Of a DNA stretch of 64,000 nt, positions 9,595 to 21,695 are shown piece after piece. Source of the stretch: Isochrysis galbana (Eukaryota; Haptophyta; Isochrysidales; Isochrysidaceae); assembly GCA_018136815.1 (NCBI GenBank), contig CM030932.1, forward strand, positions 3,719,790-3,783,789, in the 5' to 3' direction. The notes under the pieces are model-generated. The model worked only from the letters and a program-made list of their open reading frames with translations. It was not told the DNA's origin and ran no database searches. Position 1 is the first letter of the stretch. Each line of letters opens with the position of its first letter. Made by a program: the position numbers and the translations under genes.

Positions 9595-11518
9595 ACGGCA
9601 TTTCGGCAACCCTTCTTTTCTGGCCGGTGTGGGATCGGCCTCTTCAACGTTTCGACAGGCTGCACTGAAGAGGCTGAAGCCACGTCGCCGCCCATCGCCG
9701 CGGGGGGACAAGGACGCGCGCCTGCACGTGGGTTGGATGGGAGGCTGTGACCTCGTCGCCTTGACCTTTGGTTGAGAGAGCTCAACTGGTGAGTGCAAGC
9801 ATGCGGCTGCCAGCCGTCGATATGATTGTTGTAGAATACCACGGCGATGTAGAAGCTTCTTCCATAGATTGGCGCGATGGTCTGATACAGCGCTCTCTTC
9901 TGCGCCTTATGCCTTGTGTGAATGATAATGTCGTCATCGTTGTCGTCATACTTCTTGTGCTGTATCTCATGTTCACGGCGTGTCCCGTGACCAGTGAGCC
10001 CTGCAGACACCGCGCTCGCCTGTATCATCCTATCCTTCAGATGATCGACAGCCAGCAACCAACCGGCCGGAAAAAATGATCTCAATTTTGCGCTGCTTGC
10101 GGGGTTAGAGTGAGAGTGGGTAGCAACAAAATAGAAAATAGTAGCAAGTCTTAGCCTTCGACGAATTGGGCAGACCCATTGGGTCCGAGGGCAATGAGGA
10201 GGGAGGCAAGCCGGCGGCAGGCGCGGCGGAGGAGACGACTTCGGAGACGCTGACGGGCTGAAGCCCGTCAGCAGCGGAAGGCGGGCTTGGGCGAGGGCGA
10301 GGACGGCGGCGGGAGCGACATCGAACCAGCGGCGAGAGGCGAGGGCGAGCGAGGGGAAGGCTGTGAAGGCACCCCAAGAGCGCTCCCAAGCCCCAAGGAC
10401 CAAGGAGAAAGGAGAAGGAGAAGGAGAGAGGGGCTCTGTGCTCTGTGGCGGCAGCTGCAGCTGCCAGCGAGCCGCCTCCTTCCTTTCCAACTGTGAGCAT
10501 ACGTCGGTCTCGTCTCTCACCCCGCGCGTCCCTCGCGGTCCTCTTCCACCTCTCCTTGAGCCGACGGGGGCTGGAGGCTGGAGAGTACAAGTGTGCCTCC
10601 CCTCCCAGCGAGTAGTAGAAGCAGAGAGGCTGAAGCAGAGAGGCTGCCGAGGGTTTTACTAAAGTACACCTGCGTCTCACGGGGAGGGCCCAGAGGCTTC
10701 CCTCCCCCCTCTCCCCCCCTCTCTCTCTCTCTCTCCTTTTTTTTTACTTTTCAAAGGTTCCTTACCCTCTCTCTCTCTCTCTCCCCCCCCCCCCCCCCCT
10801 CTCTCCCTTATTGTACCCTCTCTCTCTCTCTCTCTCCCCCTCTCCCTCCCTCTCTCTCCCTTACCCTCTCTCCCTCCCTCTCTCTCTCTCTCTCTCCCCC
10901 CCCCCCCGCCACCCTCTCCCTCTCCCCCTCTCTCTCTTCCCCTCCCCCTTCTCCCTCTCTCCCCCTCTCTTCCTCCTCTCTCTCTTTCCAAGGGACCCTT
11001 CCCCCCCCCCACCCCCTCCTCCATCTTTAAATAGAGTGCACGCGGATACTAACATATCCTTCTTCGTTTTCCCGCCCTCCGCCCCCCCCCCCTCCCCCCT
11101 TTCGACTCCCCCCCCCCCCTTTACCCCTCCCCCCCCGCGCGCCGCCCCCTTTCGCCTCCCCCCCCTTCCTCCCCTCCTACTTCTCTCTCACCTTCCCCCA
11201 CTCTCTTCTCTCTCACGGTGGCCATTCTTCTCTCTCCTCGCCTCTCTCCTCTCGGCCTCTTCTCTCCGCGTCGCGCGACCAGCCACAGCTCTCTCCTCCT
11301 CTTCTGCTCCCCCCTCCGCACCCCGTTTTCAAACGCCGCGTTCTCTTCTCTCATAGAAGGCCTCTTCTTCACCCCTCCTTGGCTTCCCCCCCCCCCCCGG
11401 CGGCGCCACTCGGCTGGTGCCACCAAGAGGAGAGAGAGAGAGAGGGAGGGAGAGAGGGGGAGGGAGAGAGGGGGAGGGAAGGAGGGAGAGGGAGAGAAGA
11501 GAAAGAGGGAAGAGAGAT

Positions 11519-11567
<49 letters not shown>

Positions 11568-12246
11568 AAGAGAGAGAGGGGGGGGGCGCGCGACCGGTGG
11601 GGGAGAGAAGAAGAGCCGAGGCCCCCCCCCCACCCCCGCGTGTGGGGAGAGAGAGCGCGCGCGCAGGGACGACCCCCGAGGTAGAGAAGAAAACGCCCCT
11701 GAGTACGTGAAGAAGGCCCATGTGCTCACACCCCCGACGGAGACGGGGCGACCGAGGCGGGGGCACAGCCAGCGCTCCCCCCCAACTCCTTCCCCCCCCC
11801 CCCCCCCTTCCGCTTCTCTCTCTCTCACTCTCCCCTCTACTCCCCTCCCTTCCCCCTTTCCTCCGCGAGCGCTGCGCGCATACCGAGCGGCCCTCCTCGC
11901 CGCCGCGTCGCCGCTCCCTCCCCTTCTCCCCCTCTCCCTCTCCCGCTCTCTCCCCACGGAGGGAAGAACGAGAGAGAGACAGAGAGCAAGAGAGCAAGGG
12001 AGAGAGAGGGAGAGGGAGACAGAGAGAAAGAGGGAGAGAGACAGAGAGAGGTCAGCGCGCGCGCGTGCCGGAAGGTGAGCGACAGCGAGGCACCGCGGGG
12101 GGAAAAGCCACATACTGGCAGAGGGCGGTGTGTGCACCTGGGTCGAGCCACATCGGTGCCAAAGAGACAGGTCTTCTCTTCCCCCTTTCCCTGCCTTTCC
12201 CTCGCTCTCGCTCTTCCGCGCCCTTCTTCCCTCTTGAGCGCCGAGC
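9595..12246. other. long spacer with polypyrimidine and polypurine tracts
   Basis: 9595-10680 holds no frame I trust. A 346-codon minus-strand frame and a 103-codon plus-strand frame have no domain support. 10690-11000 is CT- and C-rich, 11430-11580 is GA-rich with a perfect (GA) block near 11521-11562, 11800-11960 is CT-rich and 11960-12050 GA-rich. The last 70 nt before the ATG at 12247 are again pyrimidine-rich. It may contain the promoter and leader of the IPT/TIG gene. Confidence 0.4.
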
Positions 12247-15200
12247 ATGTCGAGAGCCCCCTCCGCCCCCGCCGTGCGCGGGCCGCTGCTTCTCGTGCTC
12301 CTCTGCGGCTACGCCTCGCGCGTCGCTGGCCAGTTTATCAAGCCCGCCTTTGCCGACGTCCACGGCGGCAATCTGCTGCACATCTTCCTGCCGAAGAATG
12401 TGACCGAGGAGTACGCCGACCAGCTGCAGTGTCATTTCGGCTCGCATGCTGTGCCGGCCGTCCTCTTCCCGGAGCGTACCTCGGTCGGCTGCATGGTGCC
12501 GCCCGCCTCTGACGGCCGGCCGGGCAAGGTCGGCGTCTCGGTGACGGCTCACAACTTCCCGCTCAGCGAGGAGATGTGGCTCGCCTACTACAACATCATG
12601 AGCGGGCCGACGCTCTCCAGCGTGTCGCCGCGCTCAGCACAGGCCTCGCAGCCCGTGCCGCTCCGCGTCCGCGGCGAGAACTTTGCGCCGCTGGAGCCCG
12701 GCAAGATGAAATGCCGCTTCCGCGGCGAGGGGCTCACCAATGCCACCTTTGTCGCCCACGATGAGATCATGTGCGACTCGCCGCTCGTGCTCAACGAGGA
12801 GCTATCGCGCACCGTGCCGCTCCAAATCTCGCTCGACGGCGAGATCTTCTCCGAGATGGGCGAGGTCGAGTTCACTGTCGAGTCGCACCTGCCCTCCAAC
12901 ATCACGAGCATCTCGCCCTCGCACGGGCCGACAGATGGCGGCACCGAAATCGAGGTCCACGGCGTCGGCTTCAACCCGTTCGTCGAGGTGAGCGCCCGCC
13001 GTGGCCTCGGCCATCGCGCCTCCGCCTCCCTCTCCGTCGCCCACCCCCCTCCCGACTTGCCCCCCCCTCCCCCATGCAGGGCGGTCGCGAGCTGGACATA
13101 TCGTGCCACTTCCACAATGGCCGCGACTGGAATCGCGAGACGCCCGCCACCTTCCTCTCGTCACACCTTGTCAAGTGCTCGACGCCTGCGTACAGCGAGC
13201 GCGACGAGGACGGGTGGCACGGTGACGTGACGCTCTCCGTCGGACCAGCCGGCGAGGAGGGCCATGAGGAGTCCAACAAGGTGCATTTCGCGCGAGGGTT
13301 GGCAGCCAAAGTGGAGTTGCGCGGGCGGCGCGCCATTGAGCACCCCTGCCGTCGCCCGTCGCATTGCGGTTCTCCACACGTTTGGCGCGAGGCGAGGGGC
13401 GCCGGCGAGCATGCCCGTCGGTACACGTGACGCCGCGCGCGCATGCCCACCGTGGAACCTTCTCGTGGCGTCAGGTCCACTTCGGCTACTACGTGCTGGG
13501 CGGCCGCCCACTTCCGCTGAAGGCGACGCCTCGATCGGGCGACTTTGAGCACCCGCCTGCCATCGCACTCGAAGGCCAGGGCTTCTCGCCGACGGGAGAC
13601 GACCTCGAGTGGGTGCCCGACCACTGCGCTGCGCGTGTGTCTAGCTGTCGCTAGCTGCGCCGCGCCATCCGGTGCCGTGGCCCTCCCTCGATCGCATGTG
13701 AGAGGCCATTCTTGCACCCCCCCTCGCCAGGTGTGTCTTTGGTGATGTCACCAACACCGCCGCCTCCTTCATCTCGGCGCACGAGGTGAGACTGATCGTT
13801 TGAGCGCGGCGGTCCGCTGTGCGGCACCCCGGCGCGTACGTGCATCCCATCGCCGCCCGCCCCGGCGCCAGGCTCCGTCCACTCCAGTCTGTCGCGGCCG
13901 CCCCCGCCCCAGGTGCACTGTGCGGCTCCGCATGAGCTGCCACTCGGCGCCATCGACATCACCGCCACGACGGACGGCGGCTACCACGTCGGCCCCGACC
14001 CGATCACGCACCCGCGCTTCACCCCGCCTCAACTTATAGTGTACGACGCGTCGAAGCCGCCGGTCATCTCGTCGGTGTCTCCCGCCTGGGCACCCATCAG
14101 TGGTGGCGCTCAAGTCATCGTCCGCGGCTCCAACCTGGCGCCAACGCCCAAGTTGGCGTGTGTCTTTGAGCGGTCGGGCGTCTCACCGGCAACCTTCATC
14201 AACGAGACAGCCGTCTCTTGCGCTACGCCCCTCAACGCGAGGATCGGCTCCACCCTCCTCTCGCTCACGCTGGACCGCGCCACTCTCTCTGAGGGCGCCA
14301 TCCCCATCGACCTTGTTGACACAGACTCGCCTCCACGCGTGCTGCTCGTCGTGCCACCGCTCTCCACGTACCACGGCGGCACCTCGCTCGTTGTCTGGGG
14401 CGACAACTTCTCGCCACACATGCGCATGGCATGCACCTTTGAGATTTTCGAGCCCAACCACTGGGCTGCGGCGACTCCTGCCACCTTCCTTTCGGCCAAC
14501 AAGGTGTGCCTACATGCGGCCGCGCGTGGCGACGTGGCCGCCCTTGCAGGCGCGTCGAGGAGAGTGCCGGGAGGCGCCGATCTTGGACCACCGCCCCCCG
14601 CCCTGCCTTGCCTGCAGATAGCATGCGACACTCCGTACTCGGGCGAGTTCCGCGGCACCGCCGAGGTCCGGGTGTGGGCGGACGAGGTATCGCGCAACGC
14701 CGACGTGGTCCGCGAGGCTCTTCACGAGCTCGAGCGACGCCGCGCTACGGCCGACTCGGGCTCACTCAGTGGGGTCTCGGACTTGCGCCCCGTCCTCTCG
14801 ACCACTGTCGGTCGGATGACCTTTTACAATCCAGACCTCCCACCGCAAATCCACTCTGTTACGCCAGACTTCGCCCCCGCATCGAACGACTATGGCGGCC
14901 ACCACATCACTGTGCGCGGCTCCAATTTCGCGCCGGTGGGCAACGTGCTTGTCTGCGAATTCGGCGCGGTGGCGACGGTGCACGCATCTTTCATCAACGG
15001 CTCCGCGATGGGGTGTCACATCGCCTCCAACCTGGTCGCCGGAGACATCCAGGTGCGCAGACTGCTCGCCCGTCGTATTGTGTCAGCACATTTCATGTCG
15101 CGAGAAGCCGATTGCTCGCCCTCGCGCTGATCCACCGCGCTCAACCGGCCACTATGCGATGTATGGCCCTCGCAGATCCGTGTTTCCATGGACGGAGGGC

Positions 15201-18200
15201 TCACCTTCTCTCCGCAGTCCGTCCGCTTCACCTACTACGAGCCGCAGCACCCCCCGCTCGTGTTCGACGTCTCGCCTCGCGAAATCGACCTTGCCGACCC
15301 ACCACCGCATCTCGTGGAGATCACTGGTCAAAACTTCGCGCCCACTTCCAATCTCAGCTGCGGTTTTGGTGCCGCACGCGAGGTCGAGTCCCCCGCCCTA
15401 TTCGAGTCGTTCACGCGCGTGCGTTGCTCGGTGCCACCGCTTGCATGGGAGCACAATCTCGTCGACACCACGCACGACGGCGTCCGCTGGTCGGGACAAA
15501 GCATGATGTGGGACCCTGACCCCGACTACCTGGGTAACACGGACATCAAGAAGGTGCCTTTCCTCACCTCGATCGTCTCTTGATTGCCCCGGCGCAACAT
15601 GCAGGGGGCAACAGGCGGGAGGCCCCATCTTCTGACGTGCTCCTTCCCTGGGCTCATAGGTGCCCCATCCTGGCCACATCATCATCTACAACTCGTCCAA
15701 GACGGGCTTGCTCGAGTCGGTCTTCCCCACAGCCCTCAAGATAGGCACAAAGCAGATCCTTACAGGTGCGATATCTCCTGCTCGTCCGTGCGACCATTCC
15801 GTGGCTGCCGCCGCGCCGAGCCCCCTTTCCTTGAGATGATCGAGTGCGCTGCGCCCGCTCCTGCAGTGCGTGGCTACAACCTCTTCGCCAAGGCGCGCAC
15901 CGGCCGCTGCTACTTCACCCCGCACGATCGCTCCTTCGGCATCGCCACGCCCGACCCCACACCGGCCACCGCTATCGACGCGGAGCACGTGCAGTGCGAA
16001 GCGCCGCACGCTACCGAGCCGCAGACCCTCTCCATGAGCCTCGAGTTGGACGGTCACGCTGGCGGCTTTGAGGCTGCTCCCGGTCCTCTCGGCGACGGGC
16101 ATCTCACCCTCTCCTTCTTTGACCCAAGCTACCCGCCCATGATCGATGACTCGGATCCGCACTTTGGGGAGCGCCACCATCCATCGGTGGTGCGCCTGTA
16201 CGGCCACAACTTTGGGCCGGCGTACGCATACAAGGACTCCTCGCGGATCCACCACGCCGGTATCCTGATGTGCCGCTTCGGCAAGCTCCATTCGTTCACG
16301 CACGCAACCTTTGTACACTCCCACGCTGTGCTATGCGAGACGCCGTACACCGAGCACCTAGGCCACGTGGAGCTGGGCTTTTCGTACGACCACGCACATG
16401 TGCGGAGCCTGCCCTTCACGAGGTACCCCGAGAGTCCGTTGCAGCGCTTGCACCCTGCCCACGCCCCTCCCCGCCTTCGCACAGACGTGGGTGCCGACTC
16501 CCAAACACGTCAACTACACCTTCATCGATTCCGACTTCCCGCCCGAGGTCAAGTCCGTCTCGCCCAACGTGGACTCCTGCCGCGGTGGCGCACTCTTGGA
16601 GGTCAAGGGAGACAACTTTTACCCAGATGTCGACGACGACCCGGCGCATGTTGCCCGGCAGTATCTCGAGCACGGGCACGAGGCGAGTGAAGGCCGGGGC
16701 GCCGCAGCGTCTCAAGCCAATGCCCGGCACTCGCCAGCTCACACCTACCCAACTGCAACTTCGCAGGTGCTCGCCGGCTCCCTCGGAGCATACGTGCGTG
16801 GGTCCAATACGCAGCCTATGTGGGGACGCCGTCTGTTCGAGCTCGCCTCCGCGGCCCTCACATTTGCGGATGCGCCCACGGTCCTCACCGCCGTGCCCGA
16901 GGACGCCGCACGGCCACTCCCGCTGCCTCGCCTAGCGGATCCTTCCGGTGCATGGGGGGCAATCGTGCCCGCCGACGATGACCGCAGTGATTTTGACACG
17001 GACGGCGCCTCGGCCCCCAACGCCCTCGTTATGCCCAACCACCGCCGGTCGCTCCGGATGGTCCCGCAACAATTCTGCCTGCTATCTAAGCCCAATGGAT
17101 GGCCGCTCGCCATGTCACCTGCCACCTTCATCGACGACGAGACGGTGAGTGCGCCGGCCATATGCCAATCGCCCCGTCGTGTCAGCTAGGAGGCGCCTGT
17201 GAAGTCCGCTGCGGGTCGCCCCGCTTTGCCATCTCTCACCACCTCTCACCTGCTATGGGAAGACACCAAGCTCACCGTTCACTTGCCACCCCGCTTTACA
17301 GGTCCGCTGTATCTCACCGCACGTCGACGAGTGCGTCGCGGATGTCAACTTCCATCTCATTTCGAAGACAGGCGTGCGCTCGTACCCGAAGCAGTTTACG
17401 CTCTTCGACCCGAACGAGGTACCTACCGTCGAAGCCATGTTTCCGCAAGGAGTGCCGTACGGCACATCCAAGTCCACCGTCGTGCAGGTCAGTTGAGCCG
17501 ACTCGCGCGGTGATATGCTCGCACCTCCGCGCAACTTCACCTGCGGCAGGTGGCATTGTGGCGCTTACATGACAAATGTGCTCATTGCTCTGGGTAGGTC
17601 CGTGGCACGGGTTTTGCCGACATTGGTCCTCCGTTCTGCAAATTTGGCGACGCAACACCCACGCCTGCAACGGTCATCCGTTCAACGCTCGCACTGTGCG
17701 CCACGCCCTCCGACATTGGTGGACAACCACGCTCGATTCCGCTCAGCATCACACGCGACGGCCTTCCTTCCGTCTCGGGGCCGGACGTGCTCTTCTCGTT
17801 CTATGACCCGACGTCACGTCCCGCCACTGCCAAAGCTGTGCCGCCCTACGCCGATCGGCACGGAGGCCACAACGTCACCGTCTACGGTTCGGGTTTCCAG
17901 CCTCTGGGCGCAGACCTCGTCTGCCTCATCGGCCAGGTCCTCGAGGTGCCAGCCACGTTCATCTCGACCGAGCAGGTGCCGCGATCCGCACGAGAGGCTA
18001 GATGCACGCATGGTGATGCGAGTAACCACGTCCCAATAAGGATTGGTTCTCCTCGTGGCGTGGCCATGCACCAGGCGTGTGTTTGAGTGCGCGAGCGACG
18101 GCCGTCCTGATGCTCCGCCATGCCCTCAACACCCCACACGGCAGGTGAAGTGTATGCTCCCCCCCGCCGAGGCGGAATGGGAAGGCGAAGATGCCTGGGC

Positions 18201-21200
18201 GTCGGTGTGCGTTACCCACGCAGGCGCTGCGCATGACCAAGAGAACTGCAACGCGCACGTCGAGTTCTACGATCCGCACAAGCCACCGCAGCTAGCCAAG
18301 CTCGAGCCGCGGCTCCTGCCACTCACGTCGGACTACACGCACCCCATCCACATCTTTGGCGCTAACATGGCACCCACTGGAGACAAGCTGCTTTGCAGAT
18401 TCGACGGTGCGACACTGCAGCGTGGGCGTAATGCGGCCGCGTCCATGACCATCCATGAGGCCAGCCCCCTTGAGCCCTCGTGCTGTCCTTGCCCTCGCAG
18501 AGTCTGTGCCGGTGCCTGCCACCTTTGTCAAGGGCGACGAGGTGCAGTGCCAGGCACCTGATGTCGATGAGGCGCGCGCCATTTCAGTTACTGTCTCAAT
18601 CGATGGCGGCTCGCAGTTCTCAGAGCCGCTGCCCTTTGTCCGCTTCGACATGTCGCGCCCGCCGACCCTGGACTCCGTGAAGCCGCTATATGCACCGCGC
18701 CACACACCTACAGAGATTACGCTCAAGGGAGAGAACTTCGCGCCCACTCCTGATTTCATGTGCCGCTTCGCGCACTTGGAGCCGACGCCGGCCACCTTCA
18801 TCTCCACGAGAGAGGTGCGCTCCACCCACCCACACGCCCGAGCCATATGAGCCTGAGGCGAACCGGGTGCTGGGGCCCTGCTGTACTGTCCCGGTCCATC
18901 GCACACCAAACCACCCCTTGCAGGCACGCTGCTTCACCCCCAACGTTGAGGAGACCTACACCATCCCGCTTAAGGCGGAGCTCATGCGCGAGGGGCCATG
19001 GTCCAACCAGCTCCCATTTACTTTGTACGATGCCGATCGTCCACCTCATGTCAAGAACTTCTCGAAGCACTGGGGTTCCATTGACGGCGGCGAGATCACT
19101 GACCTCTACGGCGATGACTTCGCTCCCACCGAATTCCTACGCACTCGCTTCGGCAACGAGGGCTCCAGCATTGTGAACTACGGACCGGCCACGTTCGTGA
19201 CCGTCTACCATATCCGTGTTGAGATACCACGCTACCACGAGCCTGCCACGGTGGAGGTGCGTGCACACCCCACCGACTTGCTCGACAAGCCGAAATCGGG
19301 CGGCTCCACTCGGCGGCGTAGGCCGAGGACTGCGCTCCATTCGCCCGCCTCGGGTGTGCGCCTCTTTAGCGCGGGGCCACCTCGCTCAAGCGTCCTGCTC
19401 CGTGTACTACCAGGTCTATGCTACCAACGATGGGAAGGAGTACGGATCGGGGCGCGACTGGTACGATCACAAGCCGGTGATGTATACATACTACGACCCT
19501 CGCCATCCACCGAGTGTTTCGTCCATGGAGCCCAAATACGGGCACCATGCGGTGGGCACCGTCGTCACGATTAAGGTGTGCCCCATTTCACCTAGACGCC
19601 ATGCTATGCAAGCGCGCGAGACGACACCTGCCCCAGTTTGGCTGACTGCGCTAGATGGGCGCTCATCACCACGGTGGCGTGCGCATGTGCTCGACTGCCC
19701 GGAGCCATGTGCGTGCTGGGAAATAACGCGCCACCATGGCATGTTCTCGCTTGACCGCAGGGCTGGAACTTCGCGCCCATCCCCGAACGTCTGAACGTGC
19801 GTTGGGGCTCGCTTGGTGAGGACCAGGGCACTTTCGTCTCGTCGGACACCATCCTTGCCATGTCGATTCTTCCCTCGCCGGAGGTGCTCTCCATGTCTGT
19901 CCCCATACAAGTGGCGCCAACATCTCTCCTATCACCGCCCGAGGCGGAGTGGGTCACGGACGACCTATTCANNNNNNNNNNNNNNNNNNNNNNNNNNNNN
20001 NNNNNNNNNNNNNNNNNNNNNNNNNNNNNNNNNNNNNNNNNNNNNNNNNNNNNNNNNNNNNNNNNNNNNNNCGTACTGGCAGCCCTACTTGCCGCCGGGC
20101 CTCTCCGCCGCCACCCCGCTCGAGGGCGCCTGCTTCAATGGCGGGCAGAAGCTTGCGGATACACGCACTTCGGAGCTGATGGAGGTGTCGGCACGTGACT
20201 ATGTTGATGTCGAAGGTTTCAATTTTGTGCCGTCGCCACATCTCTCGTGCGTGTACCACCACGTTGGAGGGTCTGGTTTCTCGGGTATCGACGACTATCA
20301 GGTGCGGCATAGGGGCGGAGCGCCGAGCTCCAGCCTTTCACGCTATGCGCTCGCAAGCGACCCCTTCACCTCCTTACCTTACTTGAGCTGGCCCTTCCCC
20401 CCGTGTCTTTCTTTGCAGGTGTTCCTGCCAGGTATCTTTGTGAAGTCGGATGCGATCCGCTGCCCTATCCCCACCATCAAGTATGCTGACGACGGTACGT
20501 CAATGGCGCGCGCGATGTGGCTCACGGTGACCAACGACGGCATCACTTACCGCTACTCGCACACCAAATTTACGTTCATTGGCGATTGCCTGCCCACGAA
20601 ATTCACGACAGTCATGTTCGGCCTCATTGCCGGCCTAGCAGTCCTCCTTCTCGGGGCGTGCCTTTTTGGCGGCAAAAGGTCAGTCTCTCGAGGTTTCGTG
20701 CAACTGAACGACCCCCCAGAAAACGACTTTGGGAGAAGGTCGGCGCCGGCCCCGTCCTCGACGAGCTCGCTGGGCGCCTCCGCCATGAATTTCGGCAGCT
20801 CCGCCGTGGAGGCCCTCAAGAAGGGCGCCTCGCAGGCTACCCAGCGCGCCAAGCTGACCAAGGAGCCTGTGGGCCGCCAACCCCAGAAGGCGGAGGCCGG
20901 AAGAGAGAGGCAACCGCAGCCAGCCCCTGACATTGTCTCCAGGAACATCTCGGTTTCCTCAGCCGCGATGGCATCAGAAAACGCGCAGGAGAGGCCGACA
21001 CGTCCTGCGCCTGCGCCTGCACTGCCCTCCCGTCCGTCGGGCGGAGTGGTGGATCCTGAGGCGCGGCTCAAACAAAGGGGTACGCTTACGGTATTAGTCA
21101 AGGAAGCCAAGAACCTAAAGGGCCGGGATGCCGACGGGCTGTCCAACCCGTACGTCGCCATCAAGGTCAAGAATCACAAGACGTGGAAATCGCAGGTGGG

Positions 21201-21695
21201 CGGTGGCATGCAGTGTACGTTCGTTGGACAGCGCGCCCGGTTTGCGGCGCCCCGAGTGTGGCACGTAAGGGCATAGCGGCTGACGCGCGAGGCGCACTCT
21301 GCCCGCCCCAGGTGCATAAGAGGACGCTGAATCCGAAGTTCGACGAGAAGTTCGAGGCCAAGGGTATCCTCGGCGATTTTGTCAATAACCTCATGCTTCT
21401 TAAGGTGTGCGTCGCGCCAAGGCCGGTGGGATGGATGCCCCCTCACCCCCATGTCTCGCTTGTGCTCCACATTGACGCCCGCCTCACTGTGACCCAGGTG
21501 ATCGACCGCAACACGGATAATATTGTCGATCAGACCAAGGGCGATTCGCTTGGCGATCTCAGCTTCAAACTCGACGGGCTTCGCACGCGCAATCGTGTGC
21601 CGTACGAGAACGTCGACCTTGACATGGTGGACACGGGCTCGATCTCCGTCATCCTCACGTGGGAAGCGGATCCGGATACGCAGCTCACAATCTAA
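12247..21695 (+). CDS. giant IPT/TIG-repeat membrane protein with cytosolic C2 domain
   Basis: Exons read from splice motifs and frame: 12247-12987, 13080-13280, 13475-13608, 13731-13785, 13913-14503, 14618-15052, 15176-15553, 15660-15765, 15867-16399, 16485-16682, 16767-17144, 17302-17487, 17598-17975, 18145-18406, 18501-18814, 18924-19256, 19414-19575, 19761-gap, 20072-20301, 20419-21195, 21312-21404, 21498-21695; about 2,300 residues plus the gap. A signal peptide (LLLVLLCGYASRVAG) is followed by about 18 units of the form PPxIxSVSP, GG, VxGxNFxP, CxF, PATFIS, typical of IPT/TIG immunoglobulin-like folds. A transmembrane span (TVMFGLIAGLAVLLLGACLF) precedes a disordered linker and a C2 domain (LTVLVKEAKNLKGRDADG, then SNPYVAIKV). 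Expected topology is repeats outside, C2 inside. Ligand unknown; adhesion or signalling is inference. The intron at 16683 would use GC-AG. Confidence 0.85.
19972..20071. other. assembly gap of 100 N inside the IPT/TIG gene
   Basis: Placeholder gap. The reading frame is offset across it, and at least one exon boundary and possibly part of an IPT unit is hidden, so the unit count is a minimum. Confidence 0.99.

Noticed and set aside
9480..10520. 346-codon minus-strand frame
   Set aside because: Overlaps the plus-strand membrane-protein exon, is Ser/Pro-rich in its first third and has no recognisable domain or leader.
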